NCBI GenBank assembly: GCA_965372015.1
Contig: CBDVAP010000002.1
Span: 1-64,000 of the forward strand
Origin: JACZSB01 sp965372015
GTDB lineage: Bacteria; Fidelibacterota; Marinisomatia; SCGC-AAA003-L08; TS1B11
Length of the DNA: 64,000 nt
Direction: 5' to 3'
Both the position numbers and the translations under genes were made by a program. Positions within the stretch are counted from its first letter, which is position 1; each line of letters starts with the position of its first letter. The notes beneath the pieces were generated by a model that searched no databases, was not told the origin of the DNA, and saw only the letters and a list, made by a program, of their open reading frames with translations. This document shows, one piece after another, positions 19,520-28,410 of the stretch.

Positions 19520-20578
19520 TCAAGCGGCCGGACGGGAAGCCTCGAATTTGGCTTTCTGCTCCTGGAAATAGTTGTCCTCCGGCTGCAGTTTGATGCACAC
19601 TGTGATCACTTCCAGGGCCTCGTCCACCCGTCCCAGCTTCCATAATACCTCGGCCTCGGTGTCCAATATTCCCGCCCGGCTCTCCGCCTCATCCTTTGCA
19701 GCCAGTTCCACACCCAACCGGACCCGCTCCAGGGCGTCCTCCAGGTTCTGTTCCAACTGGGTCATGCGCCAGGCATAGCTGTTCAACAGTCGCGGGGTGG
19801 CCGCCTCGATCTGAATACTGTAGTTCACCAGCTGCTTAAAACTGGCCGCTTCCGCCAGGATATCGCGCCGGGACCGGTAAATTTGAACCACCCCCTGCAT
19901 CGCTTGGGCGGCGTACTCGCCCTCAGGTACAGCCTCCAGATAGGCGTCCAAGGGGTCGGTGATACTGTCCGTCAGGGCCAAGGCTTCGGCCACCTTGAAT
20001 TCGCCCAACCGGCCTTCAGGTGAGTTGTCCTTGGATAGCAGCTGAACGCTGCGCCACACGTCAAACGCCTGGGCGTATGCCCCCCGATCATCCAACTTCC
20101 AGCCGTAACGCAGGAAAGCGTCCAGGTCGTGCGGATTCTTCTCGACATCCGCCCGAATACTTTCCAGTGTATTTTTGCCACTGGTAATGCGGTTTAATTC
20201 CTCCAGGAATCTGTCCGGCGGCAGATAGCCGATGATCCGATCCACCTCGCCACCCGTGGCCCGGGCGAAAACAACAGTGGGATATCCCGTGATATGATAC
20301 CGCTCAGCCAGGTCCACACCCTCGCCCTTCTCGGCGTCAATCCTCATGCTCAGGAAACTATCCTCGGCGAAGGCCATCACCCGCTGGTCAGGGAACGTAA
20401 CGGCATCCAGCCGTTTGCACCATACTCACCACTCGGTGTAGAAATCGAGCATAATCATATTTTCCCCGGCGGTGGCCCGGGCCTCGGCAAAGGTCCCTTG
20501 AAACCATTTGAAACTGGGCTGGGAGCCACAGCCCCACATCATGGCAGAAAGGGCGAATATTGAAAGCGTTCGTTTCAT
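19520..20578 (-). CDS. Thioredoxin-fold lipoprotein with in-frame TGA, probable selenoprotein (UxxC)
   Basis: Read from the ATG at 20578 the frame gives MKRTLSIFALSAMMWGCGSQ, a lipoprotein-like signal with Cys17. Codon 51 (20428-20426) is TGA inside DFYTEW-TGA-VWCKRLDAVTFPD. Homologous thioredoxin-like proteins have WCxWCK here, so TGA stands exactly at the first, nucleophilic cysteine and Cys54 is the resolving one. The frame stays open for a further 301 codons: the rest of the thioredoxin fold (cis-Pro region ITGYPTVVF), then TPR-like helices to residue about 352. A hairpin of bacterial SECIS type follows the TGA. Without recoding, only a GTG-started fragment from 20380, lacking the active site, would be made. 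A nonsense mutation or sequencing error is the alternative. Confidence 0.75.
20399..20428 (-). promoter_or_regulatory. Putative bacterial SECIS element
   Basis: Directly after the TGA (20428-20426) come 10 bases and then AACGGC-TGGAT-GCCGTT, a perfect 6-bp stem with a 5-base loop (stems at 20415-20410 and 20404-20399). The apical loop begins 16 nt after the UGA and has G as its second base. Known bacterial SECIS elements have the loop 16-37 nt from the UGA with a G among the first two loop positions. Confidence 0.65.
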
Positions 20579-20752
20579 CTTTAGGATATCCAATCGGTAG
20601 CTATTAGATCAGGGGCAATTCCGTCACAAAACATTCCGAAATCATCTTTGGTCCTACCCGGCGGAGTTTAAGGGGGAACTTCCCGGCCTGCAAACAGCTT
20701 TAAGGTCTGGAAACCACCTGGACTGAAACAAATTTGATAACGAGGGCCTCAA

Positions 20753-21604
20753 ATGAGTGCTGCAAACATCAGGCAAGTCAGTGCCGGGATCTCCGGTCAA
20801 CCCACCACCGACGGCGCCGGGGTAAATCTCACTCGCTTCATCGGTTCCCCGGAGCTCCTTAACCTGGATCCATTCCTGCTACTGGATGAGTTCCGTAGCG
20901 CCGACTCTGGCGATTACCAGGCCGGTTTCCCGAACCACCCCCATCGCGGCTTCGAAACGGTCACCTATCTTAAGGCCGGGCGCTTCCGCCACCGCGACTC
21001 ACAAGGCAACCAAGGGCTCCTCACTCCCGGTGGCGTCCAATGGATGACTGCCGGCCGGGGCATCATCCACAGCGAAATGCCGGAAACCACCGAGGGTCTG
21101 GTATGGGGCTACCAGTTGTGGGTCAATCTACCCGCCGAGCACAAGTTCGCGACGCCCCGCTACCAGGACATCCCGCCCGAACAGGTGCCGGAAGTGTCCG
21201 ATAACGGCGCCAAGGTAAGGTTGATAACCGGGGATTACGGGGGCCAATCAGGTCCGGTCCAAACCTGGATTTCCACCCTTTATTTCGACATCGAACTGGA
21301 ACCCGGCGCTGTATTCACCCACCCGGTACCGCCGGACCTGAGCGCTTTTGTGCACTTGTATTCGGGGAGCCTGACAGCCGGTCCAAAGACTGAACCTCAA
21401 GTGGCCCAGGCCAGCCGGTTGCTTGTACTGGGCGCGGGTGACACTGTTCGCCTCCAGGGGGGACCGCAAGGGGCCGGCTGTCTGCTGGTGGCCGGTGAGC
21501 GCCTGGATGAGCCTATCGTCCGGGCGGGACCGTTTGTGCTCAACACCCGTGAGCAGCTGGAACAGGCTTTCCGCGATTACCAGGCCGGGGTGCTGGACCG
21601 CTAA
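20753..21604 (+). CDS. Pirin family protein
   Basis: 283 residues of the bicupin pirin fold. The metal-binding motif of the N-terminal cupin is visible as NHPHRGFETVTYL (two His), then TAGRGIIHSE (His and Glu). Pirins are cytoplasmic metal-binding proteins; some, such as E. coli YhhW, act as quercetin dioxygenases, while others have regulatory roles. The start has GAGG eight bases upstream. It is divergent from the selenoprotein-like gene and convergent with the MscS gene. Confidence 0.93.
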   Translation: MSAANIRQVSAGISGQPTTDGAGVNLTRFIGSPELLNLDPFLLLDEFRSADSGDYQAGFPNHPHRGFETVTYLKAGRFRHRDSQGNQGLLTPGGVQWMTAGRGIIHSEMPETTEGLVWGYQLWVNLPAEHKFATPRYQDIPPEQVPEVSDNGAKVRLITGDYGGQSGPVQTWISTLYFDIELEPGAVFTHPVPPDLSAFVHLYSGSLTAGPKTEPQVAQASRLLVLGAGDTVRLQGGPQGAGCLLVAGERLDEPIVRAGPFVLNTREQLEQAFRDYQAGVLDR

Positions 21605-21645
21605 GCTGCTGGTCGATTCGACCCCTTGGCCCCGCCGCCGCCCCC

Positions 21646-22872
21646 CTATCTACCCCGACCGCTATCCGCCCAGCGGAAGTCCTCTCCCGTTTCTCGCTGG
21701 AACACGCTCAGCCCAAACTCCGGCGCCACCGCCAGGATATGGTCGAATATGTCGGCCTGAATGGCTTCGTATTGCTCCCAGCGGGTGTCGCTGATGAATA
21801 GGTAAATCTCGATGGGCAGTCCTTCCGACCTGGGGGGTAGTTGCCGCACTATCAGGGTCATGTCCTGCCGGATCTGGGGATGGTGGCGCAGGTAGCCCTC
21901 CAGGTAGGCCCGGAAGGTGCCCACATTGGTCAGCCGCCGCCCGTTGATCAATTCGCTGGCGTCCACACCCCGCTCCTGATTATACCGGGCCACCTCATCC
22001 CGCTTCCGGCGGATGTAGTCGGCTATGTAGTCGAATTTCTCGAACCGCTCCAGCATTTGCTCGTCGCACAACCGGATGCTGGACACGTTGATGGATATCG
22101 ACCGCTTGATCCTCCGGCCGCCGCTCTGGAACATTCCCCGCCAGTTCTTGAACGAGGTCTCCAGCAGCTTATGGGTGGGGATCATGGTAATGGTCTTGTC
22201 CCAGTTCTGCACCTTGATGGTGTGCAGGGCAATATCGATTACGTCGCCGTCCGCATCGAACTCGGGGACTTCTATCCAGTCCCCCACCCGCATCAGGTCG
22301 TTGGAGCTGATCTGCAGGCTGGCCACGAAGGAGAGCAGGGTATCACGGAATACGAGCAGCAGCACGGCAGTAAGGGCCCCCACGCCACTGAGCAGTACCC
22401 AGGGCGAGCGGCCCATCAGCAGCGAAACCACCATGATCATCCCCAAGATATACAGCCCCAGCTTGATCACCTGCAGGTAGCTTTTCAGCCCCAACCGTTG
22501 AGCGAACTCGGTGTGCTCGAAAATGTCGTGTCCGGCATTCAGCAGGGCGCTGATCACCAGTACCACCAGCCAGGCGATCATCGCCGAGAGCAGTCGCTCC
22601 AGCGGTGTAGCGTAGGCTGGCAACAGCGCCGTAAAGTAAAACAGTACCAGCACCGGAATAATGTAGGCCAACCGGTGAAAGACCTGCCGCCGCAGCAGAA
22701 TGTCGTCCCACTGGGTGGCACTGCGCTTGATCAGACTGGTCAGAGTGCGCCGGATGATCACCCGGGTCGCCAGGTACGAAAGAATGCTGAGAGCCAGCAC
22801 CCCCGCCAGGGCCAGGTAACGGCCCCAGTCAAGTTGTCCCGGTAACCAGCTGGTTATATCATTAGGGGACAT
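21646..22872 (-). CDS. Mechanosensitive ion channel, MscS family (YbdG-like)
   Basis: 408 residues. Five hydrophobic segments occupy the N-terminal 190 residues; the pore-lining segment is WVLLSGVGALTAVLLLVFRDTL, followed by the MscS beta-domain (DLMRVGDWIEVPEFDADGDVIDIALHTIKV and IPTHKLLETSFKNW). The C-terminal region RIKRSISINVSSIRLCD resembles E. coli YbdG. It is expected in the inner membrane and to open under osmotic stress. Confidence 0.92.
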   Translation of the reverse strand: MSPNDITSWLPGQLDWGRYLALAGVLALSILSYLATRVIIRRTLTSLIKRSATQWDDILLRRQVFHRLAYIIPVLVLFYFTALLPAYATPLERLLSAMIAWLVVLVISALLNAGHDIFEHTEFAQRLGLKSYLQVIKLGLYILGMIMVVSLLMGRSPWVLLSGVGALTAVLLLVFRDTLLSFVASLQISSNDLMRVGDWIEVPEFDADGDVIDIALHTIKVQNWDKTITMIPTHKLLETSFKNWRGMFQSGGRRIKRSISINVSSIRLCDEQMLERFEKFDYIADYIRRKRDEVARYNQERGVDASELINGRRLTNVGTFRAYLEGYLRHHPQIRQDMTLIVRQLPPRSEGLPIEIYLFISDTRWEQYEAIQADIFDHILAVAPEFGLSVFQRETGEDFRWADSGRGR

Positions 22873-23015
22873 CGCAAGCCTGCCTTTCAGTCATTTTCAT
22901 GCTCATCATTAATCCGCCCGGTCCGTCGCTCACCAAGGTCAGGCTGCCAGCTCACGGTCCACGTTCTCAAATTTATCCGACTTTACCCCCCAATGTTGAA
23001 CAATAATTGGCTCGT

Positions 23016-24335
23016 CTATCTCTCGGCCGGTATCCCCGCCTTACGGTTCTGCCGCCGCCAATACAGCCGATAATAAGCTAGCGCTCTGCGCCCCAACGGT
23101 ATATCCTGCAACCTTGCGAGCCACTCCTCCCGAGCGCTATCGGCCCGGGCAAAGGCTGACTGGGTGCACCCCCAGGGGTCGGTAGCTTCCTTGGCTTGGC
23201 TCATGAATTCCTCCTCCAGACGATCCCGGTCATCGCAAAAAGCAGCCAGCCGGGCCGAAAAATCGAACAGCACCGCCCGGTGCAACCGCTCGTGCCGCCA
23301 CCACAGGCTCTCTCCATCAAATTTACCAGTGGGCTCGCCCTGGGTAGCTAGCACTGCCCCCTCGAACCACAGTGGCTTGAACACCCCCGTGCAGGGAGCC
23401 GATGTGCCGGTCACCCAGTAGGTATGGCGCCCAGGGGCCAGGTGGGCGATGAGCGATCCGGTGGACTGGGTTGCATGGCGGCTCACCGGGTTGGCGGCGT
23501 GGGCGCACAGCCGGTCGATCAACAGGTGGCGATCAGGGCGGTAGTTTGCCGTGCCGTGGTCCCGCAATAAACCCATGGCCGCCCGCAGGTTAAACCGGCC
23601 AGGTTGTTCTCCCAACCTCTCAAGCGTCCGCCCACGCCGCTTCCGGCAGGCCGTGAAGGTGTGGTAGAACCAGTCGGCATAGCAGCGGGCGAAGTGGAAC
23701 GTCTCGCCGCGCTTGAGCCAACCCTTTCGCCGGGCGGTCTCGATCAGGTCCGGGTGCTGTTCATCTATCTGCTCCCCGATGGTCAAGCCGTTGCTGATGG
23801 CATACATATCCCGCACTTTGATGGCCGCCCACAAAGGCCCGGCGATCTCCAGTACCCAGGCCTCATTGGGATCAGCTATAATGTAGCTGTTGTGGTAGGT
23901 GGCCTTTTTATCCTCATAGCCGCAGATGCCGCCTTGACCGTGGTCAGCCAGCAGTTGCACCATGACCTCCAGAGCCGCCGGGGCAGTTTTCGCCCGCTCC
24001 AGCGCCAGCCGCAGCAAGTCCATACCGGTCAGGGCCGCCCCCCGGTTGAGTGGCATCCGGGACCAGACTGCTTCATTCCCGATCACCACCCCATGCTCGT
24101 TAGCCCCCATTTCCGCGCCCCACATCCAGAAGGGCCGGCTCAGTAGCACCCCATTAGTCGCGGAGGTCTGGGGAATCTCAATGTAGGTGCATCGTACTTT
24201 GGCGCCACGAGAATGATCGGCGGCAGGATGGTACTCCAGGACTTGGGCTTCATTGGGCTCCCGGTCGCTGTTCTTGCCGAAGATCAGGGCGCCGTCGGCA
24301 GTGGCTGAGGGCAGTGCCACGAATATATCACACAT
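23016..24335 (-). CDS. C69 family dipeptidase / secernin-like Ntn hydrolase
   Basis: 439 residues. The N-terminus MCDIFVAL places Cys at position 2, the nucleophile exposed when Met is removed in this Ntn-hydrolase family. GALIFGKNSDREPNEAQ is the family signature. The length agrees with bacterial secernin-like proteins. It probably hydrolyses dipeptides or a related amide; no signal peptide is seen, so it is cytoplasmic. Confidence 0.88.
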   Translation of the reverse strand: MCDIFVALPSATADGALIFGKNSDREPNEAQVLEYHPAADHSRGAKVRCTYIEIPQTSATNGVLLSRPFWMWGAEMGANEHGVVIGNEAVWSRMPLNRGAALTGMDLLRLALERAKTAPAALEVMVQLLADHGQGGICGYEDKKATYHNSYIIADPNEAWVLEIAGPLWAAIKVRDMYAISNGLTIGEQIDEQHPDLIETARRKGWLKRGETFHFARCYADWFYHTFTACRKRRGRTLERLGEQPGRFNLRAAMGLLRDHGTANYRPDRHLLIDRLCAHAANPVSRHATQSTGSLIAHLAPGRHTYWVTGTSAPCTGVFKPLWFEGAVLATQGEPTGKFDGESLWWRHERLHRAVLFDFSARLAAFCDDRDRLEEEFMSQAKEATDPWGCTQSAFARADSAREEWLARLQDIPLGRRALAYYRLYWRRQNRKAGIPAER

Positions 24336-24889
24336 GGGTCACCTGCCGATCATACCTTGCAGGGGAGATAATCCTCTGCGCTGTGGTCCCACAATAAGCC
24401 TTTGTCCGCCCGCAATTAATAATTCCCCCAAGTTTAAAGGTCACTTCTCATGCCCCTCAATTGTCCAAATTACCTTTTTTATAGGTGCTGGTACTCACTA
24501 ATATATTACTTCGTGAAATTCAACTCAACATCACTAAATAACTACTGATCAAAGTCGGAGTGGTATATGCAGGAAATCAGCCGGGAAGAACTAAAGGGAA
24601 AAATTGACCGCAAGGATAACTTCAAGCAGGTAATTACCTTGAGTAAAGAGGCAGTAATCCCTTGGTCCATCAATGTTACCTCGCCTGAATAGGCCCGGAG
24701 TCTGCTTACTGTTGATGATGAAGTGGTGGTATCAGGTTATCCCCTTGAATGTGAGGCAGTCTGATTTTAACCCAAAATGTCCAAAAAGCTCTAAACCAGT
24801 ACGCTCGATAACAGGATTCAACGGGCCGCTGTATTACTTCATAAATGATAATTAGCAGATGTATATAGGAAGGAATCCAACAATTAAAA
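24336..24889. other. Intergenic region at the left edge of an AT-rich patch
   Basis: 554 bp between the C69 gene and the AraC-type regulator. The left part (24336-24566) shows no gene. The right part holds the decayed rhodanese gene listed next. Base composition turns AT-rich from about 24410 and stays so to about 26840. Confidence 0.5.
24567..24855 (+). pseudogene. Decayed rhodanese-domain gene
   Basis: From the ATG at 24567 the frame reads MQEISREELKGKIDRKDNF and then VIPWSINVTSPE, followed by TAG (24690-24692). This matches the start of single-domain rhodaneses (ISREELK..., then HIPGSIN), with the HIPGSIN region altered. After the stop the same frame continues ARSLLTVDDEVVVSGYPLEC, which matches the strand and Cys-loop region of the same fold, before further stops (from TGA at 24762). 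Later similarity (VRSITGFNG) lies in another frame. The gene is therefore broken by nonsense and frameshift changes. Confidence 0.6.
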
Positions 24890-25636
24890 ATGAATAAGAG
24901 TAAATTTAAAATAGGATACTCGGACATTGGGGGCGTATACATCGGGAAGAATATACAAGCGGATTTTCATAAACAGCATACCATAACAATTGTTCTAACT
25001 CTTGGTGAACCCTTCAAAATAGCTCTTAAGAACAATAGCGCGAAGACATACATGGTTGTTGTCGTTCAAAAAGATGTTTGTTACAATTTCTTGAGTAGCA
25101 GTAAGAGTTATGAAGTATTCATACACCTTGACCCCTACTCTGAAAGCGGGATCAGTCTGACCCAGAGTACAAACCTAATACAGGAACTTAGTATTAAACC
25201 ATTTTCAGAAGTATTGAAGGAATTCCAAGATTGGTTTAGAAGTTCGGAAAATGACGAGAACCGGACAGAGTTTCTTATAAATAAAGTTTCCTCCATTGCA
25301 GCTAACAAGAACCCCGAATCCGTGAATATTGATGATCGCATCAAAAGAAGTATGCAACTGATTAAACAAAGTGATACCGATAAATTATCCATAAGCCAAG
25401 TAGCCAATGCCGTCAATTTATCACCAAGTCATTTTGCTCATTTATTTAAGGAAGGAACCGGTCTGCCATTCAGAAAATTCGTGCTTCATTGCAAACTCAT
25501 TAAATCGTTACTGGCAATGTACAAACAAAGCAGTTTGACAAAAGCATCCTATCACGGCGGGTTTTCAGACCAACCACATTTCAGCAGGACATTCAAAAGC
25601 GCCTTTGGCATGAAGCCTTCATTGAGTCGCAAATAG
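24890..25636 (+). CDS. AraC family transcriptional regulator
   Basis: 248 residues. The C-terminal 100 residues hold two helix-turn-helix motifs of the AraC/XylS type: LSISQVANAVNLSPSHFAHLFKEGTGLPFRKF, and KASYHGGFSDQPHFSRTFKSAFGMKPS. The N-terminal region is not a clear cupin. Codon use is AT-rich, unlike the surrounding genes. It probably controls the adjacent membrane-protein and methyltransferase genes or itself (inference). The motif GFSDQPHFSRTFKSAFGMKP fixes the family. Confidence 0.9.
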   Translation: MNKSKFKIGYSDIGGVYIGKNIQADFHKQHTITIVLTLGEPFKIALKNNSAKTYMVVVVQKDVCYNFLSSSKSYEVFIHLDPYSESGISLTQSTNLIQELSIKPFSEVLKEFQDWFRSSENDENRTEFLINKVSSIAANKNPESVNIDDRIKRSMQLIKQSDTDKLSISQVANAVNLSPSHFAHLFKEGTGLPFRKFVLHCKLIKSLLAMYKQSSLTKASYHGGFSDQPHFSRTFKSAFGMKPSLSRK

Positions 25637-25755
25637 TCAGTTTATTCAAGTATTGGACAGAACTCCTTAGGAAATTTGCGGTGCTAGATACTATTAGGAG
25701 ATGAAAGTGATCTTTATTAACGAGCACAATAGAGTTGAGCACGAGGGGTAATTCC

Positions 25756-26166
25756 ATGGACAAGAGATTCTTATTCAGCTTTCTGGGGGCATTCATGGTT
25801 ATGTATGTCCTTGCCTTCTTTTTCCATGTGATCATTGCCGACGGCTATATCCACACGGTATTTGAGAATGTTGTCAAACCGGGTGCCCATCATGAGGAAT
25901 TGTGGGGTATTCTTGTCAACTATTTGATCGTAGCACTGGCAATGGCCTGGATATATCCAAGGGGATACGACGGCGGTAGCCCCGTTACGGAAGGCTTTCG
26001 CTTTGGCCTGGCCATAGGGATTCTCGTGCATATATCAGCTGCTTTTGCGCTATCCGCTACAATGGATATTTCCTTGAGTGGAATCCTTGGAGACAAGCTA
26101 TGGCATGTAGTTGAAACAATCTGTGGGGGGATAACAATCGGTCTCATCAGAGGAAAAATGAATTAA
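25756..26166 (+). CDS. Small membrane protein of unknown function
   Basis: 136 residues from the ATG at 25756, which follows GAGGGG by 7 bases; an open TTG extension of seven codons is less likely. Four hydrophobic segments are visible (FSFLGAFMVMYVLAFFFHVII, LVNYLIVALAMAWIYP, GFRFGLAIGILVHISAAFAL, and VVETICGGITIGLI). I do not recognise a family. It lies 24 bp upstream of the methyltransferase gene, so the two are probably co-transcribed. Confidence 0.7.
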   Translation: MDKRFLFSFLGAFMVMYVLAFFFHVIIADGYIHTVFENVVKPGAHHEELWGILVNYLIVALAMAWIYPRGYDGGSPVTEGFRFGLAIGILVHISAAFALSATMDISLSGILGDKLWHVVETICGGITIGLIRGKMN

Positions 26167-26190
26167 GAAAGTATTGGAACGGAGAAAATT

Positions 26191-26838
26191 ATGCAAAAGT
26201 TTAGTACCCAGGCAGTTAAGGAAATATACGCAGGCAAAATGGCCAAAAAATATGATTTATCAATGTCGCACATATTCGGAAGATTCAAAAGGCTGGCATT
26301 TGATGACTCATCTTTAAAAAGCGGTGATAGAGTTTTAGTATTTTGCTGTGGAACAGGTTTGGATTTTCCTCATATTTTAAAAATAATTGGTAAAGATGGA
26401 AGAATTACCGGCGTTGACTATTCCCCTGAAATGCTGGCAATAGCAAAGAAGAAAATAAAAAAGTATCAATGGGATAATATTGAGTTAATCGAAGCAGACA
26501 CCACTAAATTCAAGGATAAACTTGACAAGGAATTCGATGTTGGTATTTGTACTTTAGGAATGTCAATAATACCAGAATACAAATCAGCATACTATAACTT
26601 ACTTTCTTATATTAAGAAACAAGGAGAAATGATTATTGGCGATGCGCAGCTAGCATCTGGTTGGCTCGCTCGTTTTAATCCTTTTACCATATTTCTTGCA
26701 AAAAGGTATGGTGGAACATATCAAGGTCATCAAAATAGCTTGGTGTTATATTCTATGATGAAAAAGGAATTAACCGAAGTAAGAAAGAGGGAATTCTTCT
26801 TCAAGTCATACTATTACTGTATCGGGAAAACCAATTGA
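26191..26838 (+). CDS. Class I SAM-dependent methyltransferase (UbiE-like)
   Basis: 215 residues. Motif I is VLVFCCGTGLDFPHIL (SAM-binding loop), followed by the acidic strand end GVDYSPEMLAIAKKK and the motif II region EFDVGICTLGMSIIPEY. The substrate cannot be told. The start has GGAG with a 7-base spacer. The gene is markedly AT-rich (many AAA and ATA codons) compared with the GC-rich genes on both sides, which suggests it arrived by transfer with the preceding two genes. Confidence 0.85.
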   Translation: MQKFSTQAVKEIYAGKMAKKYDLSMSHIFGRFKRLAFDDSSLKSGDRVLVFCCGTGLDFPHILKIIGKDGRITGVDYSPEMLAIAKKKIKKYQWDNIELIEADTTKFKDKLDKEFDVGICTLGMSIIPEYKSAYYNLLSYIKKQGEMIIGDAQLASGWLARFNPFTIFLAKRYGGTYQGHQNSLVLYSMMKKELTEVRKREFFFKSYYYCIGKTN

Positions 26839-26942
26839 AGAAAGATGATGCCCTCACAAATTGCAGTTGCCCTTTTCCCAAGATGTGACGATGATTCTTT
26901 CGTGTATGGCCCGGAGTGAAGCATGATAGACCGATTCATGCT

Positions 26943-27449
26943 ATGCCGTTGAAGACTGCCCTACATTGGGTCATGGTCGGCGTACTGCCCCTGTTGGCGC
27001 AGGATACAAGGCTAATAGATTTTTCTATTGAGGACCAATTCGGGTCAATACATATTCGCGCAGAGTATAATGACCGATTGGTGGTTGTTATCGGTAGCGA
27101 CCAGGGCGGTAGTCAGTTTAACCCTCTCTGGGGTGCCGCGATTCATGACGCACTGGGCTCCCATCCCGATTACGCGAGCATAGGATTCCTGGCCGTGGCT
27201 GATGTCAGCAGTGTACCCTTTTTTCTCAAAGGTATTGTCGTGAAAAGGATGTTCCCTTCAGAACAGGATCGTTGGGTACTCATGGACTGGGACGGATTGT
27301 TTGCCGATACATACGATTTCAGGCCGGACTCAACAAACATTCTCGTTTTTAACCGTCTAGGCCGCCTCGTGCTCCATGAACAAGGCCGGGAAGTGCAGGT
27401 GCACACCATACAGGCCATTGTCAAGGTTCTGACCGATTTACTATACTAG
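26943..27449 (+). CDS. Exported thioredoxin-fold protein without cysteines
   Basis: 168 residues from the ATG at 26943, or 177 from a GTG at 26916; neither has a strong ribosome-binding site. The N-terminus is hydrophobic (ALHWVMVGVLPLLAQ), consistent with export. DFSIEDQFGSIHI, then RLVVVIGSDQGGSQFNPLWG resembles the YtfJ-like/peroxiredoxin-related thioredoxin fold. There is no cysteine in the protein, so a redox role is unlikely. Confidence 0.65.
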   Translation: MPLKTALHWVMVGVLPLLAQDTRLIDFSIEDQFGSIHIRAEYNDRLVVVIGSDQGGSQFNPLWGAAIHDALGSHPDYASIGFLAVADVSSVPFFLKGIVVKRMFPSEQDRWVLMDWDGLFADTYDFRPDSTNILVFNRLGRLVLHEQGREVQVHTIQAIVKVLTDLLY

Positions 27450-27477
27450 AATCCCGGCGGCGACGTTACCGGAACCT

Positions 27478-28401
27478 TCACCTGTTAATCCTACCCGGCA
27501 GGATGAATTCGTACTGGCGCCGTAGCAGGACGGTTTTCAGCCAGCGGTCCAGTCGCCTAAAAGCCAGAAACAGTGTCCAGATCAGTTTGTCCTCCCGGTA
27601 GTATTTATTCGCGTCTTTTACGGTGAGCGGTTGCGAGTCTGCCGGCAAGTGCTGATTAATGACCTCCAACGCCAGGGGGACTAGTTCGGGCAGCTGCTCC
27701 TTGAACAGGTTGGCCGCCAAGTCGATATACACCTGTCGCGGATCGTAGTAGCGTTCCAGCACATCCTTCAGGAACAGCCAGCGGATGATCCAGCGCAGGA
27801 AGGAAGGCGCGCTCTTGAGGAACAACTCCGGGTCAAGCTGTTCCTGGCCGCCCAGCCGCATCAATGGGGTACTGGTATCGATATAATACAGAGCGGGGCC
27901 GCTGTCGTCCGGCCGCCACACCCAGTTGGACAGTTGCCCATCGATAGCCAGCTCCACCTCGGGTGCCTGCTCGCGATTGAATTGCCACACCTTGGCAATT
28001 TCGGCCACCACCGCACCCAGCATCTCCCGCAACTCCTCGTCCGGTAACCGGTGAATGAGCTGGTGGCAGAACCGCTTATTAGGCAATTGCTCCTGGGCAA
28101 TGTAGAACACCACCGGCCGCCCGGGCATTTCCACAACGGCGGTATCATCCGCCGGCAGCGTCAGGCCCGCTACAGTCAGCCGGCGGCAATAGTCATGGTA
28201 TTGAAGGCGGTATCGTTCCGCCGTGGCCCGCTGATCGAACAACGGCATGCGTTTATAAGCGATACTGCTGTCCCCCCTGATCTGGAAAACGGTGGAGATC
28301 TCGCCGTACCCCAACACAGTAGCCGGCACAGCCGAAGTCTCCAGGTTTAGAGGATCTAGCCCGGCTTCAAAGGTGGTCAGCAGTTTCTGGTCGATATTCA
28401 T
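27478..28401 (-). CDS. Uncharacterised protein with kinase-like (APH-type) features
   Basis: 307 residues from the ATG at 28401, which is preceded by GGGG. The N-terminus has a glycine-rich loop and a lysine strand (LGYGEISTVFQIRGDSSIAYKRMP). The middle contains LSNWVWRPDD and LYYIDTSTPLMR, which resemble the catalytic Asn and the Asp of aminoglycoside-phosphotransferase-like kinases. I cannot assign a substrate. It begins 9 bp after the aminotransferase gene, so the two are likely translated from one mRNA and may act in one pathway. Confidence 0.65.
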   Translation of the reverse strand: MNIDQKLLTTFEAGLDPLNLETSAVPATVLGYGEISTVFQIRGDSSIAYKRMPLFDQRATAERYRLQYHDYCRRLTVAGLTLPADDTAVVEMPGRPVVFYIAQEQLPNKRFCHQLIHRLPDEELREMLGAVVAEIAKVWQFNREQAPEVELAIDGQLSNWVWRPDDSGPALYYIDTSTPLMRLGGQEQLDPELFLKSAPSFLRWIIRWLFLKDVLERYYDPRQVYIDLAANLFKEQLPELVPLALEVINQHLPADSQPLTVKDANKYYREDKLIWTLFLAFRRLDRWLKTVLLRRQYEFILPGRINR

Positions 28402-28410
28402 TGGCCCCAA

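Noticed and set aside
19520..20380. A 286-residue protein starting with GTG at 20380
   Set aside because: It would lack the signal peptide and the active site. The same frame continues upstream through a single TGA to a proper ATG at 20578.
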